Source of the DNA: Deltaproteobacteria bacterium
GTDB lineage: Bacteria; Myxococcota_A; Polyangia; Polyangiales; Sandaracinaceae
Reading direction: 5' to 3'
NCBI GenBank assembly: GCA_017303575.1
Contig: JAFLCL010000052.1
Span: forward strand, 1-39,203
DNA length: 39,203 nucleotides
This document shows positions 14,745-22,769 of the stretch, piece by piece. The translations under genes were made by a program, and so were the position numbers. Numbering within the stretch: the stretch's first letter is position 1; each line of letters opens with the position of its first letter. Below the pieces are notes generated by a model that was not told where the DNA came from, did not search any database, and saw nothing but the letters and a program-made list of their open reading frames with translations.

Positions 14745-16151
14745 ATGAACCTCGACCCGCGGATCGGCGCGCTCTTCCTCTCTGGCTCGCTCGTGGCCTG
14801 CTCCCTCGCGGGGTGCAGCGGCGCGGAGGACCCGATCGAAGCGCCCCCCGCGACGACGACCTCACCTCCGGAGACCTCGACGCCACCGCCGGAGGCGCCA
14901 CCGCCGGAGACTACAGCGCCCGCGACGACGACAGATCCCGGTGAAGGTGATCCGCTCGCCGATCTCGCGGCGCCGGTGCACGAGGACGAGGTGGTGGACG
15001 CGCATCCCTCGGCGATCGCGAGCCCGACGCTCGCGCGCGGCACGTGCCAAGAGGTGGCCGAGGCGCCGGTCCGTGTCCTGCCTCGTGCGAGCGCGTTCTC
15101 GATCGTCGCAGCGCGCGATCGCTTCTACCTCGCGGCGTACGAGGGCCTCGACGCGGGCGCGGAGCAGGTCTCGATCGTCGAGCTCGTCGCGGGACAGGCG
15201 CCGCGCCTGGTGGTCTCGATCCCGATCGCGTCGCCGGCCGCGCGTCGCACCGTCGCGCCTGCGATCGCGCTCGTGGGCGCGGCAGGCAGCGAGGCCTCCG
15301 AGCTCGGCGTCTCGTGGATCGATGGGATGGGCGCTGTGCGCGCGGCGTTCTTCGATCCTGCACGTCCCGTCGCGCGTGCGATCGAGCTCGGCCTCGTCGA
15401 CGCGGACCTGCGCTTCGCGCCCGCACTCGCGCGCATCGGCGCGCAGCGCGTGGTCGCCGCGACGATCGCGATCCCCGAGAACGGGCCCGCCGATCAGCCC
15501 ACGCGTACGGCGATGCGCATGCACCTCGTGCGTGTCGATGCGCAGGGCGAGGTCGTCGGCACCCACGACGTGTCGCCGCGCGCAGGCATGGGCTCGCATC
15601 CGCTCTTCGCGCCCGGCCCGAGCGGCGCGAGCGAGCTCTTCTTCATCGACGCGCGCGTCGCGCTCTCGGTCATCCACCGCGTGGGCTTCGACGAGGACGT
15701 GATGCCGGGGGACGCGGCCGTGGCGCGTCCGGTGAACCTCTCCGCCGAGCCGCCGAGCTTCGCCATCGCGCGCGTTTCGGGTCGTGAGCTCGCGATCTAT
15801 GCAGCGGTCGGAAACCTCGCGACGCGCGCTGTGGGTGTCGTCGAGCTCGGCGGCACCGACGCGCCCGACGGTGTCGTGCCGGGCCTCGGCTACGGGCAGC
15901 CGCTCACCGTGCGCGCGATCTCGCGCACCACCGACGCCGTGGTCGCGAGCGAAGCACCCTCGGCTGCGCCCGCCGATGCGCCGCACGAGGTGCGTGTGAG
16001 GACGATCGCCGTGGGTGAGTCCGGCGCGCGTGTGCTGGGCGAGCCGCTCGTGCTCGCGGGCGCGACACGACCCGCGCTCGCGATCGACGCGAGCGGCGTG
16101 ATCGCGATCGCGCTCGAAGGTGGCCTCGTGCGCTTCGTCCGCTGCGGCTGA
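14745..16151 (+). CDS. Lipoprotein with Thr/Pro linker and propeller-like body
   Basis: 468 residues from the ATG at 14745 (a GTG lies one codon upstream). Signal peptide with lipobox SLAGC, then a Pro/Thr/Glu-rich spacer (roughly residues 28-70). The long body of repeated short beta-like stretches (for example FYLAAYEGLD, ELGVSWIDG) suggests a beta-propeller. No catalytic motif or known domain recognised. It starts 92 bp after the NRPS stop on the same strand and 81 bp before the next lipoprotein gene, so cotranscription is possible. Function unknown. Confidence 0.8.
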   Translation: MNLDPRIGALFLSGSLVACSLAGCSGAEDPIEAPPATTTSPPETSTPPPEAPPPETTAPATTTDPGEGDPLADLAAPVHEDEVVDAHPSAIASPTLARGTCQEVAEAPVRVLPRASAFSIVAARDRFYLAAYEGLDAGAEQVSIVELVAGQAPRLVVSIPIASPAARRTVAPAIALVGAAGSEASELGVSWIDGMGAVRAAFFDPARPVARAIELGLVDADLRFAPALARIGAQRVVAATIAIPENGPADQPTRTAMRMHLVRVDAQGEVVGTHDVSPRAGMGSHPLFAPGPSGASELFFIDARVALSVIHRVGFDEDVMPGDAAVARPVNLSAEPPSFAIARVSGRELAIYAAVGNLATRAVGVVELGGTDAPDGVVPGLGYGQPLTVRAISRTTDAVVASEAPSAAPADAPHEVRVRTIAVGESGARVLGEPLVLAGATRPALAIDASGVIAIALEGGLVRFVRCG

Positions 16152-16232
16152 GCACGGTCAGACGAGCGACACGGGGACGGTTCGGGGTTTCCCCCGATTG
16201 AGAAAAGGGGCCGCGTCGAGGAGCTTCGGCTC

Positions 16233-17624
16233 ATGTCTTCGCCCGCCCGTCTCCTTCTTCCTCTCGCGGCCGCCGGTCTCCTCGCGGCTGGCTGCGAATC
16301 CAATCCTCCTCCGGTGACGGACGCCGCGCTCGCGCCCGACGCGTTCGACCCGATGGCGCCCGATGCGTTCACCGTGCCCGACGCGTTCGTCGCGCCCGAC
16401 GCGTTCGTGACGCCCGATGCGTTCGTCGTGCCCGACGCGGACCAAGACGCGTTCAGCCCCTTCGATGCGTGGGAGCCCGACGCGTTCGTGGTGCCCGATG
16501 CGTTCGTGCCGCCCGACGCGTTCGTGCCCGCGTGCATGCCGCTCGCGACCGACTACCCCGCGAGTGTCGACTACGCGTGCCCTGCCGTCTCGGGCTCTGC
16601 CACGTATCCGCGCATCGGCACGAGCATCAGCTCGATCGCGCGTATGGAGCAGTTCGAGGCGATGGCGAACCTGCTGTTCGATCCCACGACGGATCCGAGC
16701 ACCACGGACTTCATGGACGCGCGCGCGCAGTACGCCACGGCCGAGGGCATCGGCTCCCGCGTCGGTCGTCGCTACGACCTCCACTTCCCGGTCGCGACGG
16801 CGATGGGCAGCGGCCGCATCTGTCAGAGCGAGGCGAGCTGGCGTGCCGATCCGCTCTTCTGCGCGGGCCCCGCGGCGCTCAACCCGATCGTGCTCGACAT
16901 GCTGCAGCGCGGCGCCACGGGCGATGCGTCCGAGCCCTCGCGCCTCTACGCCGCGCGCATCGAGGCGGCCCTCCTCTGGTTCACGCACATCTCCATCTAC
17001 AAGGAGACGAACACCTGCGCGTTCCTCTACCCCGGCAGCGATGGCAACCGCGTCGACTGCGACTCGGGCTGGGCGTACTTCACCGGCGGTCGCGAGCGCG
17101 CGGCCACGCTCGACATGGAGATCGGGCTCGCGCGCGAGATCCGCTCGATCGACGAGGACGCCCACGATCGCATCCTCGACGGCATCTTCGCCGTGCGCTG
17201 CTGGCGTGACATCGACACCAGCGGCACGCCGCCTCCGCTGCCGGCGTACGACATGCCAGACCTGCTCTCGCACCGCGCGCTCTACGAGCGTGCGCACGAG
17301 CAGCTCGACGACGCGCTCGACTACGGCTTCGCGCAGCTGATCATCGACCGCCTCGAGCAGCTGCGCACCAGCACGGGCGACACGCAGCGCTACCACCTCG
17401 CGTTCCTCCGCACGATCCTCGCGCCGCTTCCGGCGCGCACGATCACCGACGCGGGCGGGATGTCGATCTCGTACCCCGCGCGCGAGTCGCTCTACGACCG
17501 CACGCTCCGCGAGCACAGCGCCGCGGACGCGGACTTCGTGCTGGCCCAGATCGCGATGGATCCCGCAACGATGGACGTCGCTGGCATCATCTCGCGCCTG
17601 AATGCAGCGTTCCCGTGCCCGTGA
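16233..17624 (+). CDS. DAF-repeat lipoprotein, helical body, partner of TonB receptor
   Basis: 463 residues. ATG at 16233 with GAGGAG-like RBS about 10 nt upstream. Lipobox LLAAGC, then a striking linker of nine DAF units plus DAD and DAW, mostly PDAFV (about residues 30-98). The body is helix-rich, with ALLWFTHISIYKE and DSGWAYFTGGRERAA, and Cys pairs. This pattern recalls FEA1/low-iron-inducible periplasmic proteins, or more distantly imelysins, but I cannot confirm either. The gene's 3' end overlaps the TonB receptor start by 23 nt, as for a surface lipoprotein working with its outer-membrane transporter. A role in capturing a metal or small molecule is inference. Confidence 0.8.
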   Translation: MSSPARLLLPLAAAGLLAAGCESNPPPVTDAALAPDAFDPMAPDAFTVPDAFVAPDAFVTPDAFVVPDADQDAFSPFDAWEPDAFVVPDAFVPPDAFVPACMPLATDYPASVDYACPAVSGSATYPRIGTSISSIARMEQFEAMANLLFDPTTDPSTTDFMDARAQYATAEGIGSRVGRRYDLHFPVATAMGSGRICQSEASWRADPLFCAGPAALNPIVLDMLQRGATGDASEPSRLYAARIEAALLWFTHISIYKETNTCAFLYPGSDGNRVDCDSGWAYFTGGRERAATLDMEIGLAREIRSIDEDAHDRILDGIFAVRCWRDIDTSGTPPPLPAYDMPDLLSHRALYERAHEQLDDALDYGFAQLIIDRLEQLRTSTGDTQRYHLAFLRTILAPLPARTITDAGGMSISYPARESLYDRTLREHSAADADFVLAQIAMDPATMDVAGIISRLNAAFPCP

Positions 17625-19974
17625 GGACGTGAGCGACTCGCTCGCTCGCGTGGCGGCGCTCGTGCTCCTCGTGAGCACGGGCGCCGTGCCGCTTCGTGCG
17701 CTCGCGCAGGACGCGGGCGTCGAGGTGCCGACGAGCGTCGAGGAAGAGCGCGCCGACTTCGACGTCGCCTCGAGCGACGAAGAGCTGCCGAGCTTCGGTG
17801 CCACGGCCCGCGTCGAGCGTGCGCGCGAGGACGACGACGGTCGCGCGAGCACCACGGTGACGCGCGACGAGATCGACGAGCGCCTCTCGCGCAGCGCGCC
17901 CGAGGCCCTGCGATGGATCCCCGGCGTGAGCGTGCAGCAGACCACGCACGGCCAAGCCAGCCCCTACGTGCGCGGCGTGACGGGGCAGCAGGTGCTCATC
18001 GCGTTCGATGGCATCCGCCTCAACAACGGCACCTACCGACAAGGGCCCAACCAGTACTTCTTCACCGTCGACCTCGCGACGCTCGATCGCATCGAGGTGC
18101 AGCGCGGCAGCGCCTCCACGCGCTGGGGCGCGGACGCGCTCGGAGGCGTGGTGCTCGCGATGCCCTCGGAGCCCACGCTCGATCCCCGGCGTGAGGGCTT
18201 CTCGATCCGAGGTCGCGCGATCGGTCGCGTGGGCACGCAGGCGCTCGACGCGCTCGGGAACGCGCGGCCGCTCGATCAGCAGCTCGTCGCGGGTCTCGAC
18301 GCGAGCGGTCGCCTCGAGCTCGACGCGCAGCTCGGTCGCGACGTCGCGGTGCTGATCGGCGGCAGCTACCGCGGTGCCGAGCCCCTGCAGGCCTCGGGCA
18401 CGCTCTTCAGTCCGCTGAACGGTCAGCCCGCGCTGGTGCCGCTGATCGAGCCCCTCGATGGAAGGACGCAGCGCGGCACCGGATTTCGGTACGGCGCGTT
18501 CGATGCGCGCCTCGTCGCGCGGATCGGCCCGGAATTGCGGCTGATCGGGGCCGTCTACGGGTTCCGTCAGTACGACACGCCGCGCGCCGATCTGTGTCCA
18601 CCGCCCATCGGCTTCGAGCGCGACTGCACGATCTTCACGGAGCAGTTCCGCACGCTCGGCTACGTCGCGCTGCGCGGCAGCGCGGGGCCCGAGCTGCGAG
18701 AGGTCGACGTCACCGTCAGCTACCAACGGCAGCACGAGGTGCGCGAGCTGCGCGAGCCGTCGCTGTTCGCCACCAACCAGTTCCGCGACGACCTCGACAC
18801 CGTCGGTCTGGCTGCGCGCCTGGGATCACGCCGCTACGCGATCGGCAACGAGGCGGGCTTTCGTGTGCGCGGCGGGGGCGACCTCGCGATCGACGTGGTG
18901 CGCTCGAGCGCCTACCTGATCGACAGCCTCATCGGCACCACGCGAGAGCTCTCGCGCGGCCTCTACGCCGATCACGGTCGCTTCTACACAGGCGGCCTCT
19001 TCGTCGAGCTCGACGTCGATCTCCTTCGTTTCCTCCGCGTGCGATCGGGCGGGCGTGTCGCGTTCGCGGGCGTTCGTGCGCCTGCGGATCTGGCCTCGGG
19101 CACCCAGCGTGTGGAGGCCGATCACGAGGCGATCGTGGGGCGCGTGGGCCTCGAGCTCCGCGCGACCGACGAGCTCTCGCTGATCCTCGACGTCGATCAG
19201 GGCCTTCGCACGCCGAACCTCGACGACCTCACCTCGCGGCAGATCATCGGGCCCGGCTTCCAGTTCGAGAACCCCGCGCTCGCACCCGAGCGGTCGGTCA
19301 CCTACGAGCTCGGCGCGCGCCTGCGGGTGCCGCGTCTGATCGACGGTGAGGGCGCGCTCTCGATGGATGCGTGGATCTACGCGATGGAGATCGACGGCGC
19401 GATGACACGCGCGCCGCGCGGCATCGCGGACTGCCCCACCGCCGCGCCGGAGTGCCGCAACGCGTTCGCGCGCTTCCAGCTGGTGAACGTCTCGGGCCTC
19501 TCGTGGGTGCTGGGCGCCGAGCTCGCGCTGCGCCTCGCGCTCCCGCTCGGCTTCGGTCTCAGCACCACGTTCGCGTATGCGTGGGGTGAAGGACCGACGC
19601 CGCTGCTCTCACCGCCGCCGGGCCAAGAGCGCGTGCCGCTCTCGCGCGTCATGCCGGTGAACGGCAACGTCGAGCTGCGCTGGGCGCACGAGGACACGCG
19701 CCTCGTGATCGGCGCTGCGATGCGCTGGGCCGGCGCGCAGGATCGCCTCGCGATCTCGGATCAGAGCGACGCGCGCATTCCGCTCGGCGGCACGCCTGCG
19801 TACGCAGCGTTCGATCTCCGCGCAGGCTGGCGCTTCGAGCGACCCCCGGGCGAGCCGAGCCTGCAGATGTCGCTCGTGGTCGAGAACGTCTTCGATCAGG
19901 TCTACCGAGTGCACGGCTCGGGCATCAACGGCGCAGGCCGCGGGGTGATCCTCCAGCTCGAGGGATCGATCTGA
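17602..19974 (+). CDS. TonB-dependent outer-membrane receptor
   Basis: 790 residues from the ATG at 17602; a GTG at 17629, just past the upstream stop, is an in-frame alternative giving a tighter signal peptide (ARVAALVLLVSTGAVPLRAL then AQDA). Plug domain: RWIPGVSVQQTT, PYVRGVTGQQVLIAFDGIRL, LDRIEVQRGSASTRWGADA and GGVV. Barrel with LRTPNLDDLT, ENPALAPERSVTYELG and VVENVFDQVYRVHGSG. It ends in QLEGSI, so it lacks the usual terminal Phe used for barrel assembly. Family role: TonB/ExbBD-driven import of siderophores, haem, vitamins or oligomers. The substrate is unknown; the preceding lipoprotein and the NRPS make a metallophore possible. Confidence 0.92.
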   Translation: MQRSRAREDVSDSLARVAALVLLVSTGAVPLRALAQDAGVEVPTSVEEERADFDVASSDEELPSFGATARVERAREDDDGRASTTVTRDEIDERLSRSAPEALRWIPGVSVQQTTHGQASPYVRGVTGQQVLIAFDGIRLNNGTYRQGPNQYFFTVDLATLDRIEVQRGSASTRWGADALGGVVLAMPSEPTLDPRREGFSIRGRAIGRVGTQALDALGNARPLDQQLVAGLDASGRLELDAQLGRDVAVLIGGSYRGAEPLQASGTLFSPLNGQPALVPLIEPLDGRTQRGTGFRYGAFDARLVARIGPELRLIGAVYGFRQYDTPRADLCPPPIGFERDCTIFTEQFRTLGYVALRGSAGPELREVDVTVSYQRQHEVRELREPSLFATNQFRDDLDTVGLAARLGSRRYAIGNEAGFRVRGGGDLAIDVVRSSAYLIDSLIGTTRELSRGLYADHGRFYTGGLFVELDVDLLRFLRVRSGGRVAFAGVRAPADLASGTQRVEADHEAIVGRVGLELRATDELSLILDVDQGLRTPNLDDLTSRQIIGPGFQFENPALAPERSVTYELGARLRVPRLIDGEGALSMDAWIYAMEIDGAMTRAPRGIADCPTAAPECRNAFARFQLVNVSGLSWVLGAELALRLALPLGFGLSTTFAYAWGEGPTPLLSPPPGQERVPLSRVMPVNGNVELRWAHEDTRLVIGAAMRWAGAQDRLAISDQSDARIPLGGTPAYAAFDLRAGWRFERPPGEPSLQMSLVVENVFDQVYRVHGSGINGAGRGVILQLEGSI

Positions 19975-19999
19975 GCGGGCTCGGTCTACGCTCGCGCCC

Positions 20000-20590
20000 A
20001 TGGTGTCGAGCAAGGAAACGAGCGTCTCTGCCTACCTCGCGTCTCTTCCCCCGGAGCGTCGCGACGACGTGGCCGCGCTGCGTGCGCGCGTGAACCGCGC
20101 GCTGCCGAAGGGCTTCGAGGAGACGATGCAGTACGGGATGATCTCGTGGATCGTCCCGCTCGCGCGCTTCGCGACGACGTACAACGGCCAGCCGCTCGCG
20201 ATCGCGAGCCTCGCCGCGCAGAAGAGCCACAACGCGCTCTATCTCTTCGGCGCGTATGCAGTGCCCGCTGACGCAGAGAAGCTCGCGGCGGGGTTTGCGC
20301 GCGCGGGCAAGAAGCTCGACATGGGCAAGTCGTGCCTTCGTTGGAAGACGCTCGACGATCTCGCGCTCGAGGCGATCGACGATGCGCTCCGCGCAGTGAG
20401 CGTCGAGCAGCTGATCGCGCTCCACGACGCAGCGCACGGCGCGAAGAAGGCCGTCGCGAAGAAGGCAGTGGCGAAGAAGGCTGTCGCGAAGAAGGCAGTG
20501 GCGAAGAGGGCAGTGGCGAAGAGGGCAGTGGCGAAGAGGGCAGTGGCGAAGAAGCCAGCCCCCAAGAAGCCAGCAGCGAAGAAGCGCTGA
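20000..20590 (+). CDS. DUF1801 protein with histone H1-like Lys/Ala tail
   Basis: 196 residues from the ATG at 20000. The N-terminal 140 residues match the DUF1801/YdhG-like fold (SVSAYLASLPPERRDDV, GFEETMQYGMISWIVPL, DMGKSCLRWKTLDDL). The C-terminal roughly 50 residues are an AVAKK/AVAKR pentapeptide repeat (seven AVAK units), then KKPAPKKPAAKKR, like bacterial histone-H1/AlgP-type tails, suggesting nucleic-acid binding. The repeat is also a 15-bp DNA tandem repeat (about 20445-20560). It starts 25 bp after the TonB gene and is convergent with the P450 gene, 3 bp apart. Biological role unknown. Confidence 0.85.
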   Translation: MVSSKETSVSAYLASLPPERRDDVAALRARVNRALPKGFEETMQYGMISWIVPLARFATTYNGQPLAIASLAAQKSHNALYLFGAYAVPADAEKLAAGFARAGKKLDMGKSCLRWKTLDDLALEAIDDALRAVSVEQLIALHDAAHGAKKAVAKKAVAKKAVAKKAVAKRAVAKRAVAKRAVAKKPAPKKPAAKKR

Positions 20591-20593
20591 TCG

Positions 20594-21988
20594 TCAGCGA
20601 CGCTCGAGGATCACGGGCATGCCGTGCGAGGGCGCGATCGTGACGCCGCGTCGCTCCGGCGTGATGTCGATGCCGCGCATCGGGTGCACGCGGAAGCGCG
20701 CGAGGATCGAGGCGATCACGATGCGCATCTCGTAGTGCGCGAAGGCCAGGCCGATGCAGCGGCGCGCGCCGCCGCCGAACGGGAGGTACGCGTAAGGGCT
20801 CGGCGGCTGCGCGCCGAGGAAGCGGCCCGGATCGAACGCTCGCGGCTCGGGCCAGCTCTCGGGCTCGTGGTGTGCGAGGTAGATCGAGGGCGACACCAGC
20901 GTGCCCTTCGGCACCCCGAGCCCACCGATCGTGAACGGCTGGGTGAGGATGCGGCCGATGCCCGCGATCACGGGTCGGCGTCGCATCGTCTCCTTCACCA
21001 CCGCGTCGACGTAGTCGAGCTTCTGGAACGCCGAAGGGTCGGGGCGGCTGGCGTCACCGAGCGCCGCGCGCGCTTCGTCGGCCGCGCGCGCCTGGGCCTC
21101 GGGGTGGGTCGCGAGGAAGTGAAACGCCCACGGCAAGACTGTCGCGCTCGTCTCGTGGCCCGCGGCGAGCAGCGTCATCAGCTCGTCGCGGATCGCGGTC
21201 TCGCTCATCGCGGCACCGTCGTCGTAGCGGGCCGCGAGCAGCATCGAGAGGATGTCGGTGTGCGCCTCGCCTCGCTCGAGCGCGCGCCGGCGCTCGGCGA
21301 TCTGCGCGTAGAGGAGCGCATCCACACGATCGCGGGCTCGCACGAAGCGACCCCACGGCGAGCGCGGGCCGAGATCCTTCTGGAGCCAGGGCACCATCGC
21401 GATCGCGGTGAAGCCGTTGGTGAGCTCCATGATCGCGGCGCGCAGCGCGGCGAAGCGCTCGCCCTCTTCCACGCCGAAGACGGTGCGGAGGATCACGTCG
21501 AGCGTGATCGCCTGCATCGGTGTGTGGAGCTCGAGGCGCTTGCCGATCGGGAAGCGCGCGATCGCGTCGCTCGTGATGTCTCGGATCGCGGCGCCGTAGG
21601 CCTGCATGCGCGCGCCGTGGAACGGCGGCAGGAGGAGCTTTCGCTCACGGAGGTGCTTGGGCCCGTCGAGGAGCAGGAGCGAGTGGGTCCCCACGATCGG
21701 GCCGAGGTTCTCGTTGGCCTTGCCCGCGTACATCACGTCCGTCGGCGCCGTGAAGATCTCGCGGATCTCGTCGGGGCGGGTGAACGCGACGATCGTCAGG
21801 CGCGGAAAGCGCAGCGAGAAGATCGGCCCGTAGCGCGCGCGGCAGCGCGTGAGGAACGGAAACGGGCGGTAGAGCCAGCTCGTGAGCTGCACCACCTCGG
21901 GCAAGCGCGGCCCCGGAGGAAGGCCATCGCTCGATCGCGCGCGGCGCAGGCGCGAGGCTCGTTCGCGGATCCCATCGACGACCTGCAT
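20594..21988 (-). CDS. Cytochrome P450 (CYP110-like)
   Basis: 464 residues from the ATG at 21988. Seen: a Pro-rich start LPPGPRLP (23-30), I-helix AGHETSA (276-282), K-helix ExxR as ETMR (333-336), and the haem loop FGGGARRCIG with Cys411 as iron ligand. The N-terminal text (YGPIFSLRFP, LDGPKHLRERKLLLPPFHG) resembles the bacterial CYP110 group, which acts on fatty acids, alkanes or terpenes. No signal or membrane anchor. No ferredoxin or reductase gene nearby. The substrate cannot be told. Divergent from the YhhN-like gene by 102 bp. Confidence 0.93.
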   Translation of the reverse strand: MQVVDGIRERASRLRRARSSDGLPPGPRLPEVVQLTSWLYRPFPFLTRCRARYGPIFSLRFPRLTIVAFTRPDEIREIFTAPTDVMYAGKANENLGPIVGTHSLLLLDGPKHLRERKLLLPPFHGARMQAYGAAIRDITSDAIARFPIGKRLELHTPMQAITLDVILRTVFGVEEGERFAALRAAIMELTNGFTAIAMVPWLQKDLGPRSPWGRFVRARDRVDALLYAQIAERRRALERGEAHTDILSMLLAARYDDGAAMSETAIRDELMTLLAAGHETSATVLPWAFHFLATHPEAQARAADEARAALGDASRPDPSAFQKLDYVDAVVKETMRRRPVIAGIGRILTQPFTIGGLGVPKGTLVSPSIYLAHHEPESWPEPRAFDPGRFLGAQPPSPYAYLPFGGGARRCIGLAFAHYEMRIVIASILARFRVHPMRGIDITPERRGVTIAPSHGMPVILERR

Positions 21989-22090
21989 GGGGCCCAGCGT
22001 GCCACCGCTCGCTCCGTCACGGAACGGGCCGCCCACGGTCTCTCTATCCAGCGCCCGGCGGGCGCCGCATGCTCGCGGCGTGGAGCCCGT

Positions 22091-22762
22091 GTGAACCACC
22101 GCGCGTTGCTCGTGCTCGCGCTCGTCGCGGCGCTCGTCTTCGTGATGGGCGCGTACCTCGATCTCCACGCGCTCCGCATGCTGAGCAAGCCGTGGCCGGT
22201 GCTGCTGCTCGCTGCGTGGGTGTGGCGGTCCTCGCCCCGAGATCGGTTCCGCACGGCGATGATCGCGGGCCTCGTGTGCTCCGTCGCGGGCGATCTCTTC
22301 CTCGAGGCCTCGCCGCGCACGCTGTTCCTGCCGGGCCTCGTCTCGTTCCTCGTCGCGCACGTCTGCTACGTGGTCGCGTACGTGAGCGACACGCGCGCGA
22401 TCGAGCCGGTGCGCGCGATCCCCGCGTACGCCTACGGCGCGGGGCTGGTCGTGCTGCTCGCGCCGGGCCTGGGGCCGATGACGATCCCCGTCGCGATCTA
22501 CGCGCTCGTGATCTGCACGATGCTGTGGCGCGCGGGTGCCTGCGTCGGCCACGCGACGCCCACGAGCGCGGCCCTCGCGCTGCTCGGGGCGATCACGTTC
22601 GCGGCGAGCGACTCGCTCATCGCGGTCGGCCGCTTCGGTGGGCACCTCGTCGAGGAGGCTCTGCGTACGAGCACGCCGTGGCGGCTCGCGATCATGGCGA
22701 GCTACTGGCTCGGTCAGTGGGCGATCGCTGCGTCCGCGACGACACGATCGCCCGCGCGCTGA
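22091..22762 (+). CDS. YhhN/TMEM86 family membrane protein (lysoplasmalogenase-like)
   Basis: 223 residues from a GTG at 22091. Strongly hydrophobic with about seven or eight membrane segments. Family hallmarks: MLSKPWPVLLLAAW, GLVCSVAGDLFLE and GLVSFLVAHVCYVVAY. Characterised relatives (TMEM86B and some bacterial YhhN proteins) hydrolyse the vinyl-ether bond of lysoplasmalogens; myxobacteria are known to make ether lipids, so the activity would make sense here (inference). The gene stops 7 bp before the convergent DUF2330 gene's stop. Confidence 0.85.
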   Translation: MNHRALLVLALVAALVFVMGAYLDLHALRMLSKPWPVLLLAAWVWRSSPRDRFRTAMIAGLVCSVAGDLFLEASPRTLFLPGLVSFLVAHVCYVVAYVSDTRAIEPVRAIPAYAYGAGLVVLLAPGLGPMTIPVAIYALVICTMLWRAGACVGHATPTSAALALLGAITFAASDSLIAVGRFGGHLVEEALRTSTPWRLAIMASYWLGQWAIAASATTRSPAR

Positions 22763-22769
22763 AGGCGGA

